Below are positions 16,154 through 26,110 of a stretch of 64,000 bases of DNA, in pieces (positions within the stretch are counted from its first letter, which is position 1; each line of letters begins with the position of its first letter). The notes beneath the pieces are model-generated. The model saw nothing but the letters and a program-made list of their open reading frames with translations. It did not search any database and had not been told where the DNA came from. Source of the DNA: Amphritea sp. (GTDB lineage Bacteria > Pseudomonadota > Gammaproteobacteria > Pseudomonadales > Balneatricaceae). Where the stretch lies: the NCBI RefSeq assembly GCF_016744155.1, contig NZ_JADGEW010000022.1:1-64000 (forward strand), given 5' to 3'. The translations under genes and the position numbers were made by a program.

Positions 16154-16182
16154 CTGTCAGTGGGCGATATTTCAGGTATAAT
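16154..16182 (+). promoter_or_regulatory. Putative promoter for fmdB-like and aspS genes
   Basis: TATAAT at 16177-16182 with CTGTCA at 16154-16159, 17 bases before it. The -35 match is partial. It lies about 110 bases before the FmdB-like start. Confidence 0.5.
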
Positions 16183-16291
16183 TCGCGCTTTTCTTAGTAA
16201 GGTGGCTGTGCTTGAACATAAGCATGGGCTCTTTGTGTTTGTAGTGCTGTTTTTTAAAGGAACGTTGTTTTCCGAGGAAACGTTGCTAGCT

Positions 16292-16507
16292 ATGCCTATC
16301 TTTGATTTTGAATGCCGCAAATGTGGCAATGAGTTTGAAAAACTGGTGCTGAAAATATCTGCACCAGCGCCAGAATGTTCTGCATGCAAGTCTGCAGATG
16401 TGGTGAAGAAAATATCGGCCCCTGGTTTTAGATTGTCCGGTAGTGGCTGGTATGAAACTGATTTTAAAACCGGAAAGAAAAAGAACCTGGCGAATAGTCA
16501 GGACTAG
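16292..16507 (+). CDS. FmdB-family zinc-ribbon protein
   Basis: 71 residues. CRKC and CSAC pairs near residues 8-11 and 31-34 form a zinc ribbon of the FmdB regulatory-protein family. The C-terminus is charged and rich in Lys. The correct start is the internal ATG at 16292, which begins PIFDFECRKCG. An in-frame ATG at 16148 would add 48 unrelated residues across the promoter. GAGGAAA lies upstream. As in many proteobacteria it precedes aspS. Its molecular function is not established. Confidence 0.9.
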   Translation: MPIFDFECRKCGNEFEKLVLKISAPAPECSACKSADVVKKISAPGFRLSGSGWYETDFKTGKKKNLANSQD

Positions 16508-16577
16508 TCCGGAAACTGATTTTTAATTGTCTGAATGAACATTGATTCAGCGTGCTAAGTAACAGGAACATTTAACT

Positions 16578-18341
16578 ATGCGCAGTCATTATTGCGGCGA
16601 TCTTAGAAAAGAGCATATCGGCGAAGATATTACACTGACCGGGTGGATCCACCGTCGTCGGGATCACGGGGGAGTAATCTTCCTTGATCTTCGTGATCGT
16701 GAAGGTCTTACTCAGGTGGTGTTTGACCCTGATCGCGAAGAGAGCTTTGCACTGGCAAATAGCTGCCGTAATGAGTTTGTGGTTGAGATTAAAGGTACTG
16801 TTCGTCACCGCCCTGAAGGTACCGTTAACTCGGATATGCCGACCGGTGAGATCGAAGTATTAGGTAAAGAGATGGTAATTCTGAATAAATCAGAAACACC
16901 TCCTTTCCAGTTGGATGAACATCAGCAGGTGGGTGAAGATGTACGTCTGCGTCATCGCTTTATCGATCTACGTCGTCCAGAGATGCAGGAAAAATTACGT
17001 TTTCGCTCAAAAGTCAGCAACTCTATCCGTAATTTCCTGGATGACCATGGCTTCCTGGATATCGAAACGCCGATCCTGAACCGTGCGACGCCAGAGGGTG
17101 CGCGTGACTATCTGGTACCTAGCCGGGTTCATGAGGGTCACTTCTTTGCGTTGCCGCAATCTCCGCAGTTGTTTAAACAGCTGTTGATGGTAGCGGGTTT
17201 TGATCGTTACTATCAGATCGCTAAATGTTTCCGTGATGAAGACTTACGGGCAGATCGTCAGCCTGAGTTTACGCAGATCGATATCGAAACCTCTTTCATG
17301 AATGAAGAGGAAATTATGGGCATCACTGAAAAGATGATCCGTAAGCTTTTCCTTGAGCTGAAAGGCGTTGAGCTGGGTGAATTCCCACGTATGCCATATT
17401 CTGAGGCAATGTCACGTTTTGGCTCTGATAAGCCTGACTTGCGTTTCCCTATGGAGCTGGTTGATGTTGCTGATCTCATGGCAGAGATTGAGTTTAAGGT
17501 GTTTGCTGGTCCTGCTAACGATCCTGGCGGCCGTGTCGCTGCATTAAGAGTTCCGGGTGGCGCTAAGCTGACCCGTAAGATCATTGATGAGTACACCAAG
17601 TTTGTTGGTATTTATGGCGCTAAGGGTCTTGCCTGGATCAAAGTAAACGAGCTTGAGAAAGGTGCTGAAGGTCTGCAGTCTCCGATTGTTAAGTTCCTTG
17701 GCGAAGAGGTAGCGATGGCTATCATGACGCGTCTGGGTGCAGAGAACGGCGATATTATCTTCTTTGGCGCAGATAAAGAGAAGATTGTCTCTGAAGCGTT
17801 GGGCGCTCTGCGTATTAAAGTAGGTGAGGATCTGGAGATGTCCCAGGCCGAGTGGGCGCCTTTGTGGGTCGTTGACTTCCCGATGTTTGAAGAGACTGAT
17901 AAGGGTGGTCTGACCGCGTTACATCACCCATTTACAGCACCTAGCTGTAGTCCGGAAGCGCTTAAGGCTAATCCGTTGGATGCGCTTTCCCGTGCTTACG
18001 ATATGGTTCTGAATGGCTGTGAGTTGGGTGGAGGTTCTATCCGTATTCATGATCAGCAGATGCAGTCTACAGTACTCGAGATTCTGGGTATCTCTGCTGA
18101 AGAAGCAGATGATAAATTTGGCTTCTTGTTAGACGCGCTTAAATACGGTGCACCACCGCACGGTGGTTTGGCGTTCGGTCTGGATCGTCTGCTCATGCTG
18201 ATGACCGGTTCCGATTCTATTCGTGAAGTTATCGCCTTCCCTAAAACTCAGAGTGCTTCTTGTCCATTGACGGATGCGCCGGGTGAGGTAAGTGCTGCTC
18301 AGCTACGTGAATTAAACATCAAGCTACGCAAAACTCCTTAA
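16578..18341 (+). CDS. aspS: Aspartyl-tRNA synthetase
   Basis: 587 residues, full length for the bacterial class II enzyme that charges tRNA-Asp. The N-terminal OB domain begins with [14 protein letters not shown]. The class II motifs include FLDIETPIL, the motif 2 [16 protein letters not shown] block, and motif 3 [12 protein letters not shown]. The bacterial-type GAD insertion is present mid-protein. A terminator follows, so ruvC is transcribed separately. The tRNA-Asp genes at the window start would be its substrates. Confidence 0.98.
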   Translation: MRSHYCGDLRKEHIGEDITLTGWIHRRRDHGGVIFLDLRDREGLTQVVFDPDREESFALANSCRNEFVVEIKGTVRHRPEGTVNSDMPTGEIEVLGKEMVILNKSETPPFQLDEHQQVGEDVRLRHRFIDLRRPEMQEKLRFRSKVSNSIRNFLDDHGFLDIETPILNRATPEGARDYLVPSRVHEGHFFALPQSPQLFKQLLMVAGFDRYYQIAKCFRDEDLRADRQPEFTQIDIETSFMNEEEIMGITEKMIRKLFLELKGVELGEFPRMPYSEAMSRFGSDKPDLRFPMELVDVADLMAEIEFKVFAGPANDPGGRVAALRVPGGAKLTRKIIDEYTKFVGIYGAKGLAWIKVNELEKGAEGLQSPIVKFLGEEVAMAIMTRLGAENGDIIFFGADKEKIVSEALGALRIKVGEDLEMSQAEWAPLWVVDFPMFEETDKGGLTALHHPFTAPSCSPEALKANPLDALSRAYDMVLNGCELGGGSIRIHDQQMQSTVLEILGISAEEADDKFGFLLDALKYGAPPHGGLAFGLDRLLMLMTGSDSIREVIAFPKTQSASCPLTDAPGEVSAAQLRELNIKLRKTP

Positions 18342-18362
18342 GGTATTTTGCAGTTAATTATA

Positions 18363-18389
18363 AAGCCGTGCACTGCACGGCTTTTTTTA
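18363..18389 (+). terminator. Terminator after aspS
   Basis: AGCCGTGC and GCACGGCT form an eight-bp stem with a three-base loop, followed by a run of seven T. Confidence 0.92.
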
Positions 18390-18413
18390 TGCCCGGTTCT
18401 GGGGTATTGTGCT

Positions 18414-18429
18414 CTGTATAAATAAACAG
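18414..18429. promoter_or_regulatory. LexA (SOS) box upstream of ruvC
   Basis: CTGTATAAATAAACAG fits CTGT-N8-ACAG, with an AT-rich centre as in the E. coli consensus. It lies 24 bases before ruvC and after the aspS terminator, ideal for controlling the ruv operon in the DNA-damage response. Confidence 0.85.
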
Positions 18430-18452
18430 TGTTTTTGGATTGATAAGCGGTT

Positions 18453-18968
18453 ATGTTGATTTTAGGGATAGATCCGGGCTCGCGGATTACCGGTTACGGT
18501 ATTATCAATTCCGTTGGGGCCAAGAATGAATATGTGGCCAGCGGCTGTATTCGTATCAAGGGCGATACGCTCCCTGATAGGTTGAAGCAGGTTTATGCCG
18601 GCGTAACTGAAGTTATAGAGCTGTACTGTCCTCAGGAGATGGCGATTGAACAGGTGTTTATGGCGCGTAATGCAGATTCAGCGCTTAAGCTGGGGCAGGC
18701 TCGCGGTGTAGCAATTGTAGCCGGGGTCAATCAGGGTTTGGAGGTGGCTGAGTATGCCGCCCGAAGAGTTAAGCAAGCCGTTGTCGGTAAGGGGTCTGCG
18801 GAAAAGTCACAGGTACAGCATATGGTGAGCTCTATTTTGAAGTTGCCAGGCTTGCCCCAGGAAGATGCAGCCGACGCGCTGGCAATCGCTCTCTGTCATG
18901 CTCACACCCGTAGTAGCCTGATAATGATGGCGGGTGCTAAAGGCAGTCGCGGAGGGCGATTGCGTTGA
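18453..18968 (+). CDS. ruvC: Holliday junction resolvase RuvC
   Basis: 171 residues. The nuclease cleaves Holliday junctions as a dimer. Catalytic acids sit where expected: Asp7 in LGIDPGS, Glu in [11 protein letters not shown] near residue 66, and Asp residues in [11 protein letters not shown] near 140. The ATG at 18453 follows a LexA box, pointing to SOS induction, unlike E. coli ruvC. The stop overlaps the next gene. yebC, commonly between aspS and ruvC, is absent. Confidence 0.97.
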   Translation: MLILGIDPGSRITGYGIINSVGAKNEYVASGCIRIKGDTLPDRLKQVYAGVTEVIELYCPQEMAIEQVFMARNADSALKLGQARGVAIVAGVNQGLEVAEYAARRVKQAVVGKGSAEKSQVQHMVSSILKLPGLPQEDAADALAIALCHAHTRSSLIMMAGAKGSRGGRLR

Positions 18969-19642
18969 ATGATTTTATCACCATGGAGCAGATGATTTAC
19001 CTGTTTGATATGGCGGGAGTCTCCGTATTTGCAATAACGGGCGCACTGGCTGCACGGGGTAAAAAACTGGATATTCTGGGTGTTGTGGTGCTAGGTATAG
19101 TGACGGCGCTGGGAGGAGGTACCATCCGTGATATATCTTTGAACGATCACCCGCTTATCTGGGTTGAAGATACGGCTTACCTCTGGACAGCCATTATCTC
19201 GTCGATCAGCGCGTTTATTCTGTGTCGTTATCTGTCATATCCGCGCCGGTTGATGCTGTTGCTGGATGCGCTGGGAATGTCTCTGTTTGCTGTATTGGGT
19301 GCTCAGAAAGCGATAGCACTGGGAATGCCTCCGGTTATTGCTGTAATGATGGCGATGATTACCGGCTGTGCTGGAGGGATGATTCGTGACATTCTGACCG
19401 GGCAGATTCCACTAATTTTGCAACGAAATGGCGAGCTCTATGCAACCTGTGCCATGTTGGGCGCAATCGTATATATAGTTTTCAGCGAAATTGTTGATGG
19501 TGGAGTGCTTATGCTGGTCTCTATTACTGTTGCGCTGGTCGTTCGTTTAGCATCGATGTACACCGGACTTGAGTTACCTGAGTTCGTTATGAAGGGACAT
19601 AAACTTGAGCCCAAAGATAAAGTTAATCGGGAGATGAAATAA
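18965..19642 (+). CDS. TRIC-type cation channel family protein (UPF0126/YadS)
   Basis: 225 residues, about seven membrane helices. Two repeated Gly-rich blocks, [10 protein letters not shown] and [13 protein letters not shown], mark the TRIC/UPF0126 family of trimeric cation channels. The proposed start is TTG 18965, overlapping the ruvC stop, with GGAGG nine bases before it; ATG 18983 or 18992 are alternatives. It lies inside the ruv operon and so would share its LexA control. Confidence 0.88.
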   Translation: MNDFITMEQMIYLFDMAGVSVFAITGALAARGKKLDILGVVVLGIVTALGGGTIRDISLNDHPLIWVEDTAYLWTAIISSISAFILCRYLSYPRRLMLLLDALGMSLFAVLGAQKAIALGMPPVIAVMMAMITGCAGGMIRDILTGQIPLILQRNGELYATCAMLGAIVYIVFSEIVDGGVLMLVSITVALVVRLASMYTGLELPEFVMKGHKLEPKDKVNREMK

Positions 19643-19644
19643 TA

Positions 19645-20271
19645 GTGATAGGACGACTGAGGGGTGAGCTGCTGGAGAAACATCCGCCGCAACTGGTTTT
19701 AGATGTTAACGGCGTGGGTTATGAAGTTGATGCGTCAATGAATTCCTTTTATCAGTTGCCTGAGGTGGGTAAGCAGGTCACCTTGTATACTCATATGGTG
19801 GTGAGAGAAGATGCTCAGTTGCTGTACGGATTTTATGATCGTTCTGAGCGTTCACTGTTTCGTACTTTGATTAAAGTGAATGGTGTTGGGCCGAAGCTGG
19901 CTCTTACTATTCTATCGGGTATCAGTGTGAATGAATTTGTTCAGTCAGTTGAGCATCAGGATACGGTTGCGCTGGTGCGTTTGCCGGGCGTAGGCAAAAA
20001 AACAGCTGAGCGACTGATTGTCGAAATGAAAGATAAATTACAGGACTTCCATATCACTGATGCTGATGAATTTACGTTGAGTGGTGAGATGGGAGCTGCC
20101 CCTCTGGGAGCTTCAGCTGATTATAGAGCAGAAGCGGAAAGCGCTTTAGTGGCATTAGGTTATAAGCCGGTTCAGGCTACTAAAGCGATCTCCCAGGCTG
20201 AGAAGGTTAAGCCTGGAGCAAATAGCGAAGAATTGATCCGTGCAGCGCTGAAAAGCATGGTGCAAGGTTAA
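19645..20271 (+). CDS. ruvA: Holliday junction DNA helicase subunit RuvA
   Basis: 208 residues. The protein binds the four-way junction and loads Ruv[14 protein letters not shown] starts the OB domain. Two helix-hairpin-helix motifs, [12 protein letters not shown] and [12 protein letters not shown], are intact, and the C-terminal domain III that contacts RuvB ends with the AALK region. The start is GTG 19645, two bases after the TRIC gene, with GGGAGA upstream. Operon with ruvC and ruvB. Confidence 0.97.
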   Translation: MIGRLRGELLEKHPPQLVLDVNGVGYEVDASMNSFYQLPEVGKQVTLYTHMVVREDAQLLYGFYDRSERSLFRTLIKVNGVGPKLALTILSGISVNEFVQSVEHQDTVALVRLPGVGKKTAERLIVEMKDKLQDFHITDADEFTLSGEMGAAPLGASADYRAEAESALVALGYKPVQATKAISQAEKVKPGANSEELIRAALKSMVQG

Positions 20272-20301
20272 TAACAAAGTTGAATAAGTAGAGTACAGAC
20301 T

Positions 20302-21315
20302 ATGATCGAAGCTGATCGCTTTGTTTCTCCCGTAAGTGCGCCTCAGGAAGAGGTGCAAGATCGTGCAATCCGACCTAAAACATTGCAGGAATATGTTGGC
20401 CAGCCAGTGGTGCGTGAGCAGATGGATATTTTCATTGGCGCCGCTAAAAAGCGTAAAGAAGCGCTGGATCATACGCTTATTTTTGGTCCTCCTGGATTAG
20501 GTAAAACTACGTTAGCCAATATTATTGCCAATGAGATGGAGTGCGGTATTAAAGCCACATCTGGTCCGGTATTGGAAAAGGCCGGTGATCTGGCTGCGAT
20601 GCTGACTAATCTTGAGCCTGGGGATGTGCTTTTTATTGATGAGATTCACCGGCTAAGCGCGTCGGTGGAAGAGGTCTTGTATCCAGCGATGGAGGACTAT
20701 CAGCTTGATATTATGATTGGCGATGGTCCTGCCGCCCGTTCAATTAAATTGGAGTTGCCTCCTTTCACGTTGGTAGGTGCGACGACTCGTGCTGGTCTGT
20801 TGACATCACCGCTGCGTGACCGGTTTGGTATTGTGCAACGGTTGGAGTTTTATAATATAGATGACTTAACCTCTATCGTAGAGCGTTCTGCGCGACTGTC
20901 AGGTAGTGGAGTCGATCATGAAGGGGCGATTGAGATTGCCCGCCGTTCTAGAGGTACTCCGCGTATTGCCAATCGCTTACTGCGCCGATCCCGGGATTAT
21001 GCCGAGGTGAAGGGCGATGGCAAGATAACTCTGGAGATGGCTGATTTAGCGCTGAATATGCTGAACGTTGATGAGCATGGCTTTGATCATATGGATCGCC
21101 GTTTACTATTGGCCATGATTGAGAAATTTGGCGGTGGTCCTGTGGGTGTTGATAGCCTGGCTGCGGCCATCAGTGAAGAACGAGATACTATTGAAGATGT
21201 GCTTGAGCCCTATCTGATTCAACAGGGCTTTCTGATGAGAACCCCCCGCGGACGTGTAGTGACCGACAACGCCTATCGTCATTTTGGTCTTGAATTGCCT
21301 GACCGGGATCAATAG
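20302..21315 (+). CDS. ruvB: Holliday junction helicase motor RuvB
   Basis: 337 residues, an AAA+ ATPase that drives branch migration with RuvA. Walker A is [11 protein letters not shown] near residue 58 and Walker B is VLFIDEIHR near 108, with sensor region [10 protein letters not shown]. The C-terminal winged helix includes [11 protein letters not shown]. It begins 30 bases after ruvA. Confidence 0.98.
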   Translation: MIEADRFVSPVSAPQEEVQDRAIRPKTLQEYVGQPVVREQMDIFIGAAKKRKEALDHTLIFGPPGLGKTTLANIIANEMECGIKATSGPVLEKAGDLAAMLTNLEPGDVLFIDEIHRLSASVEEVLYPAMEDYQLDIMIGDGPAARSIKLELPPFTLVGATTRAGLLTSPLRDRFGIVQRLEFYNIDDLTSIVERSARLSGSGVDHEGAIEIARRSRGTPRIANRLLRRSRDYAEVKGDGKITLEMADLALNMLNVDEHGFDHMDRRLLLAMIEKFGGGPVGVDSLAAAISEERDTIEDVLEPYLIQQGFLMRTPRGRVVTDNAYRHFGLELPDRDQ

Positions 21316-21431
21316 AACCGGGATCTGCCTGCGATAACTGATTTATATCAAAGCACAAACTGATTTCAGGGTTTAACTTTTAAGCTGTAAGCATAAAACA
21401 ATAATGTTTAAAGCGTTAAAAGGTGAATAAC

Positions 21432-21833
21432 ATGAAACCCTGCTGCCTGAGTGATTCACAACTAAGTACCCTGAAGCGCGAAGTACAGTCTCTGGAAGAG
21501 CAGCTTCAAGCTGACCTGGAGGCCGAGCAGAGCGATAAAAAGGCTGAATTGAGTCTTGTTGCATCCTCGGAGGTGCTTGATCGTGCTGAAGCGGTCAATG
21601 TCGCGGTGGGGCAGCAAACCGTTTTGTCTCATATTGTACAGCTTGAAGAAGAAATCATTGAGTGTCGCAATGCTCTTCAGAGAATTGAAGATGGCCGCTA
21701 TGGCTGTTGTGGCAGTTGCGACGAGGAGATTGAGCTGAATCGTCTTATGGCGAACCCTGTGGCAATCTTATGTGTTGGTTGTCAGTCTCAATATGAGTTA
21801 CACCGTACAGACAATAAGGCCGCTTCTTTCTGA
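21432..21833 (+). CDS. TraR/DksA-family zinc-finger protein
   Basis: 133 residues. A long N-terminal coiled-coil (about 10-90) ends in a C4 zinc finger, CCGSC at about 97-101 and CVGC at about 118-121. This is the DksA/TraR layout for proteins that enter the RNA polymerase secondary channel. The proposed start is ATG 21432, with AAAGG about seven bases upstream; GTG 21423 is possible. It stands where ybgC often precedes tolQ. A terminator follows. Confidence 0.85.
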   Translation: MKPCCLSDSQLSTLKREVQSLEEQLQADLEAEQSDKKAELSLVASSEVLDRAEAVNVAVGQQTVLSHIVQLEEEIIECRNALQRIEDGRYGCCGSCDEEIELNRLMANPVAILCVGCQSQYELHRTDNKAASF

Positions 21834-21852
21834 AGCCCTTTACAATAAGATT

Positions 21853-21878
21853 AAACCGCCAATCTGGCGGTTTTTTTA
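21853..21878 (+). terminator. Terminator after DksA-like gene
   Basis: AAACCGCC and GGCGGTTT form the stem around a five-base loop, followed by a T-run. It separates the zinc-finger gene from tolQ. Confidence 0.9.
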
Positions 21879-22059
21879 TTCTTATCTGCGTTATATTGAA
21901 CTTAAACGATTGCAAACCATCCAATCGACGAATATGGCTGATCAGGCTGAGCTGAATCCCTGTAAATACCATTTTATGTCAGGAAAAATGCAGATTTTCA
22001 ACGCTGATCTCGCTACTATCAGAACCAGTTTGTCAGCTTTTCATAGAAGGGGTTAAAAC

Positions 22060-22740
22060 GTGCCGGATAAAATGTCGATCTGGAGCTTAGTCGTCAACGC
22101 AAGTGTAGTGGTTCAACTGGTTATGTTGATTCTACTAATGGCGTCAGTTATTTCCTGGGTAATGATTTTTCAGCGTCATTTTATCTTGCGTCAGGCGCAA
22201 CAAAAATTACGTAAATTTGAAGATCGATTCTGGTCCGGTGTCGACCTGAGTCAGTTGTTTCGGGAAGTAAATGCCGACCCGGATAGCGATGACGGTGCTG
22301 AGAATATTTTTCGCGCCGGTCTGAAAGAGTTTAGTCGCATGAGTCAACAATCAGGTGTTGATCGTGATGCCATAATGGAAGGTGCTCAGCGGAGTATGCG
22401 GGTGGCGCTGGCGCGGGAAGAAGAGAAACTGGAGCAACATCTACCATTCTTAGCAACAGTGGGGTCTACCAGCCCCTATATCGGCCTATTTGGTACTGTT
22501 TGGGGGATTATGAACTCTTTTCGAGGGCTGGCTAATGTGCATCAGGCAACGCTGGCTTCGGTTGCTCCGGGCATATCTGAAGCGCTGATTGCGACAGCTA
22601 TTGGTCTTTTTGCAGCTATCCCGGCGGTCATCGCCTATAACCGGTTCTCTGCTAAAACCGAGTCGCTGATGAACAGCTATGAAACTTTTGCAGATGAATT
22701 CTCCAGTGTGCTGCACCGACGTGTACATGCTTCTAGCTGA
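22060..22740 (+). CDS. tolQ: Tol-Pal system proton channel subunit TolQ
   Basis: 226 residues with three membrane helices. With TolR it uses the proton gradient to energise TolA for outer-membrane constriction at division. The conserved channel helix region TVGSTSPYIGLFGTVWGIM and the later ATAIGLFAAIPAVIAYN block are intact. The start is GTG 22060, eight bases after AGGGG; ATG 22072 is an alternative. It begins the tolQRAB-pal-cpoB cluster. Confidence 0.96.
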   Translation: MPDKMSIWSLVVNASVVVQLVMLILLMASVISWVMIFQRHFILRQAQQKLRKFEDRFWSGVDLSQLFREVNADPDSDDGAENIFRAGLKEFSRMSQQSGVDRDAIMEGAQRSMRVALAREEEKLEQHLPFLATVGSTSPYIGLFGTVWGIMNSFRGLANVHQATLASVAPGISEALIATAIGLFAAIPAVIAYNRFSAKTESLMNSYETFADEFSSVLHRRVHASS

Positions 22741-22759
22741 TCTGTAGCAGGCTAATATT

Positions 22760-23176
22760 ATGATTCGCAGAGCAAAAAAGAAGCGTAAGCTCAATGCCGA
22801 CATCAATGTAGTACCCTATATTGATGTGATGATGGTATTGCTGGTTATCTTTATGATTACAGCGCCTATGTTGACACAGGGTGTTGACGTTGAGTTGCCA
22901 AAGGCCAGCTCCGATCCGGTAGATACTCAGGATAGTGAGCCTGTGATAGTGACCGTTGATAAGGATGGTCAGTATTTTATTGATGTGGGAGGGGACCCTC
23001 TTGCACCTGTGACCGGAGAAGTTGTAGAAGAGAGGGTCAGTAAGATCCTCAACGGTAACCCTAAGAAGCTTTTACTGGTTCGGGGGGACAAGGGGGTTGA
23101 TTACGATCACGTTATTCAGTTGATGACTTTGCTTCAGAAAGCCGGTGCTGAAAGTGTCGGACTGGTAACAGAGTAA
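22760..23176 (+). CDS. tolR: Tol-Pal system protein TolR
   Basis: 138 residues of the ExbD/TolR family. One N-terminal membrane helix (about 20-40) contains the essential Asp in NVVPYIDVMMVLLVIFMI. The periplasmic domain follows. It begins 19 bases after tolQ. Confidence 0.96.
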   Translation: MIRRAKKKRKLNADINVVPYIDVMMVLLVIFMITAPMLTQGVDVELPKASSDPVDTQDSEPVIVTVDKDGQYFIDVGGDPLAPVTGEVVEERVSKILNGNPKKLLLVRGDKGVDYDHVIQLMTLLQKAGAESVGLVTE

Positions 23177-23182
23177 GCCATT

Positions 23183-24091
23183 GTGAATTTACGAAGTTAC
23201 CTCTTACCTGCACTGCTTGCGCTGATACTCCATTCAGTGATTCTGAGTGCCCTGTTCTATAGCTGGTTCGGCTATGCTGAGGATCAACGCCAACTGACAC
23301 CACGTCATGTTAAAGCCCAGATGGTTGATCTTAAAACACAAGTTAAAGCTTCGCAGCAGGCAAAGCAGGCTGAAGCACAAAAGAAAAAGGAAGCCCGCAA
23401 AAAAGCCGAGGCTAAGAAAATAGCCGATGCAAAAAAGAAGGCAGACGCGAAGAAGAAACTAGATGCAAAAAAGAGGGCAGATGATAAAAAGAAAGCCGAT
23501 GCAAAAAAGAGGGCAGACGCGAAGAAAAAGGATGCTCTGAAAAAGAAAGAAACGCTTAAAAGAGAAGCTCAGAAGAAAGAGAAGGCACGGATAGCGGCTG
23601 AAAAGAAGCGTCAGCAAGAGATCAAGCGAAAGGAGCAAGAGCGCCAGGAAAATGCACGCAAAGAGGCTGAGCGACAACAGGCTGAAAAGGAACGACAGGA
23701 GACCGAGCAGCAGGAAAAAGCGCAGCGAGAAGCTGAATTGGACGCTGCAATGGCCGAAGAAGAGCGAGAGATGCAGGCAGAACAAGATCGGCAGAGTGTT
23801 GCGGGTTACCGTGATTATATTGCTGCTGAAATTGAACAAAGTTGGCGTCGCCCACCGAGTGCTCGAAATGGCATGAAGGTGCTGCTGGCGCTGCATCTGT
23901 TGCCGACCGGTGAAGTTGATAATGTCTATGTAGTAACAGGTAGTGGTAACAGTCATTTTGATGAGAGTGCCATTCGCGCGGTAAAGCGAGTAGGGCGCTT
24001 CTCTAAACTCCAGGAAATGGATCCGGTATTGTTTGACAGGTACTACCGAAAGTTTAATCTGGAATTTATTCCGTCAGATCTACGCAGGTGA
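23183..24091 (+). CDS. tolA: Tol-Pal system protein TolA
   Basis: 302 residues. An N-terminal membrane anchor (about 5-27) with the SHS-type signal replaced by LHSVILSALFYSW contacts TolQ and TolR. A very Lys/Ala/Glu-rich helical domain (about 45-205) spans the periplasm, and a C-terminal globular domain with YRDYIAAEIEQSWRRP contacts Pal and TolB. The central repeats produce a long antisense frame that is not a gene. The start is GTG 23183. Confidence 0.95.
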   Translation: MNLRSYLLPALLALILHSVILSALFYSWFGYAEDQRQLTPRHVKAQMVDLKTQVKASQQAKQAEAQKKKEARKKAEAKKIADAKKKADAKKKLDAKKRADDKKKADAKKRADAKKKDALKKKETLKREAQKKEKARIAAEKKRQQEIKRKEQERQENARKEAERQQAEKERQETEQQEKAQREAELDAAMAEEEREMQAEQDRQSVAGYRDYIAAEIEQSWRRPPSARNGMKVLLALHLLPTGEVDNVYVVTGSGNSHFDESAIRAVKRVGRFSKLQEMDPVLFDRYYRKFNLEFIPSDLRR

Positions 24092-24097
24092 TCAGTG

Positions 24098-25381
24098 ATG
24101 CAACGTAGTTTTATTTTTGTTTTTTTGTTTTTCTTCAGCCTGTTGGCACGGGCAGAACTAACTATTGAAATTACTCAGGGTGTGGATGAGCCTACTCCGG
24201 TGGCGGTTGTCCCCTTTGCCTGGAGTGGTGTTCAGGCGTTGCCGGAAGATGTAGCCCAGGTGATCAGCGATGATCTATACCGCAGTGGCATGTTTAAGCT
24301 GATGCCACGGGAAAACATGCTGAGCTTTCCTTCGGATAGAGACTCTCTGTATTTCAGGGATTGGCGTATTAGTGGAAGTGATTTTATTGTCATTGGCCGG
24401 GTGAGTGAGGCTGACGGGCAGTTAAATGTTGCTTTTGAGCTGTATGACATCCTTAAGGAAGAGCGCGTTCTTGGTGAAGTGGTTAAGGCAAATCGAAAAA
24501 ACCTTCGCGCTGTTGGTCACTATATTAGTGATAAAGTGTTCGAGGCGCTTACCGGTGTTCGGGGAGCCTTTTCTACGCGTATCGTCTATGTCACCGCTGA
24601 GCAACCGCGCCCAAAAGTATATCGTTATCGGTTGATGCTGGCTGACGCAGATGGTCATAACCCTCGCACAATTCTGGAGTCGAAAGAGCCGATCATGTCT
24701 CCGGCCTGGTCACGGGATGGCAGTAAGCTGGCTTATGTGTCATTTGAATCGGGCCGTCCTGCGGTGTATATCCAATACCTGGCGACAGGAAAGCGTGAAA
24801 AAGTTCAGTCATTTCGCGGTCTGAACGGAGCGCCTGCCTGGTCGCCCGATGGGAAAAAGTTAGCACTGGTGCTGTCTAAAGATGGAAATCCTGAAGTCTA
24901 TATTCTCGATCTGCAGCAACGTCGTCTAAATCGTGTCACCCATCACTTTGGTATTGATACTGAACCATCCTGGTCGCCAGATGGACAGTCGCTGATCTTT
25001 ACTTCTGATCGAGGTGGTCAGCCGCAGATCTATTCAATCTATCTGCCGACCCGCGATGTCACGCGACTGACATTTGAAGGGCAGTATAATGCCCGGGGGC
25101 GTCTGACCCAGGATGGGCGCTTTCTCGCGATGGTGCATCAGAACAATGGTTCATTCCATATAGCGGTTCAGGATCTTCGTACAGGTCGTGTGGATCTACT
25201 GACGGAAACATTTATGGATGAGTCTCCGACTATTGCGCCAAACGGCAGCATTATTTTATATGCCACTCAGGAAGGTGTACGTGGAGTTTTGTCTGCTGTG
25301 TCATTGGATGGGCGGGTGAAATTTCGTTTGCCTTCCTCTGAGGGTGATGTTCGTGAACCTGCTTGGTCGCCATTTCAGTAA
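24098..25381 (+). CDS. tolB: Tol-Pal system periplasmic protein TolB
   Basis: About 427 residues with a signal peptide (1-19, cut after ARA). An N-terminal domain is followed by a six-bladed beta-propeller whose blades repeat [11 protein letters not shown]-type motifs. It binds Pal and TolA. I prefer ATG 24098, seven or eight bases after AGGTGA, over GTG 24095. Confidence 0.96.
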   Translation: MQRSFIFVFLFFFSLLARAELTIEITQGVDEPTPVAVVPFAWSGVQALPEDVAQVISDDLYRSGMFKLMPRENMLSFPSDRDSLYFRDWRISGSDFIVIGRVSEADGQLNVAFELYDILKEERVLGEVVKANRKNLRAVGHYISDKVFEALTGVRGAFSTRIVYVTAEQPRPKVYRYRLMLADADGHNPRTILESKEPIMSPAWSRDGSKLAYVSFESGRPAVYIQYLATGKREKVQSFRGLNGAPAWSPDGKKLALVLSKDGNPEVYILDLQQRRLNRVTHHFGIDTEPSWSPDGQSLIFTSDRGGQPQIYSIYLPTRDVTRLTFEGQYNARGRLTQDGRFLAMVHQNNGSFHIAVQDLRTGRVDLLTETFMDESPTIAPNGSIILYATQEGVRGVLSAVSLDGRVKFRLPSSEGDVREPAWSPFQ

Positions 25382-25410
25382 GGCGTCTGAAATCTGTATT
25401 TATTTGAGTA

Positions 25411-25451
25411 GTGACTGCACTTAGGTACAAGGTGACTGCTCTAAGGTACAA
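25411..25451. repeat. Tandem 20-bp repeat in tolB-pal gap
   Basis: GTGACTGCACTTAGGTACAA at 25411-25430 recurs at 25432-25451 with two changes. The period is 21 bases, two helical turns, so it could be a two-site operator for the separate pal promoter. Confidence 0.6.
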
Positions 25452-25583
25452 TGTTAAATCAAATAGTTAGAAATGCCATCCGATTGTGGTGTGGCTATTG
25501 CAATCAGGCTTAGCAAGCTTTACTTTAAGCAATATTAAGGTTCTGTTTGTATTAAATTTTATAAAACATATTAGGAGTTTTCG

Positions 25584-26087
25584 ATGCGTGCTATGAATAT
25601 TGGCAAGGCCACTGCTTTGGCTCTGACGGTCGTTTGGGCAGCAGGTTGTAGTACTACAAACACATCAGATACGGGTGGCATGGGCGGCGAACCTGCGGCG
25701 ACTACTACTGAAGCGACTTCTGGTACTTCAATGTCTGGTACTTCAATGGAAGATATTAAGAACCTGGCAACTATCTTCTACTTTGACTTTGATACGTCTC
25801 AGGTTAAGGCTGAAGCTGTTCAAGCACTGCGTGGACATGCGAAGTACCTGGTAGCTAATCCTTCAGCTAACGTTGTTCTTGAAGGCCATGCTGATGAGCG
25901 TGGTACTCGTGAGTACAACATCGCTCTGGGTGAGCGCCGTGCACAGGCAGTTGCTCGCGTACTGACAGTTAATGGCGTTTCAAGCAGTCAGATTGAGCTG
26001 GTTAGTTTCGGTGAAGAAAAGCCAGCGGTAATGGGTCACAACAATAGTTCTTGGGCTCAGAACCGTCGCGTAGAACTTCAATACTAA
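25584..26087 (+). CDS. pal: Peptidoglycan-associated lipoprotein Pal
   Basis: 167 residues. A lipoprotein signal ends in WAAGC, with lipidated Cys near residue 22. A Gly/Thr/Ser linker carries a small SGTSM duplication. The C-terminal OmpA-like domain has FDFDTSQVK and the peptidoglycan-binding GHADERGTREYNIALGERRA block. It anchors the outer membrane to peptidoglycan and binds TolA and TolB. TAGGAG precedes ATG 25584. Confidence 0.97.
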   Translation: MRAMNIGKATALALTVVWAAGCSTTNTSDTGGMGGEPAATTTEATSGTSMSGTSMEDIKNLATIFYFDFDTSQVKAEAVQALRGHAKYLVANPSANVVLEGHADERGTREYNIALGERRAQAVARVLTVNGVSSSQIELVSFGEEKPAVMGHNNSSWAQNRRVELQY

Positions 26088-26110
26088 TCTGCCATTGGTT
26101 ATTAGTATTT

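Noticed and set aside
21772-22056. 94-residue frame before tolQ, tested as a ybgC remnant
   Set aside because: It overlaps the DksA-like gene and crosses a terminator, with no thioesterase motif and no ribosome site.
23459-23956. Long minus-strand frame opposite tolA, rich in Leu and Phe
   Set aside because: It is the antisense of the Lys/Ala/Glu repeats of TolA and resembles a membrane protein only by composition.
25720-25752. Short duplication in pal (SGTSM twice)
   Set aside because: It is a minor repeat in a flexible linker, common in such lipoproteins.
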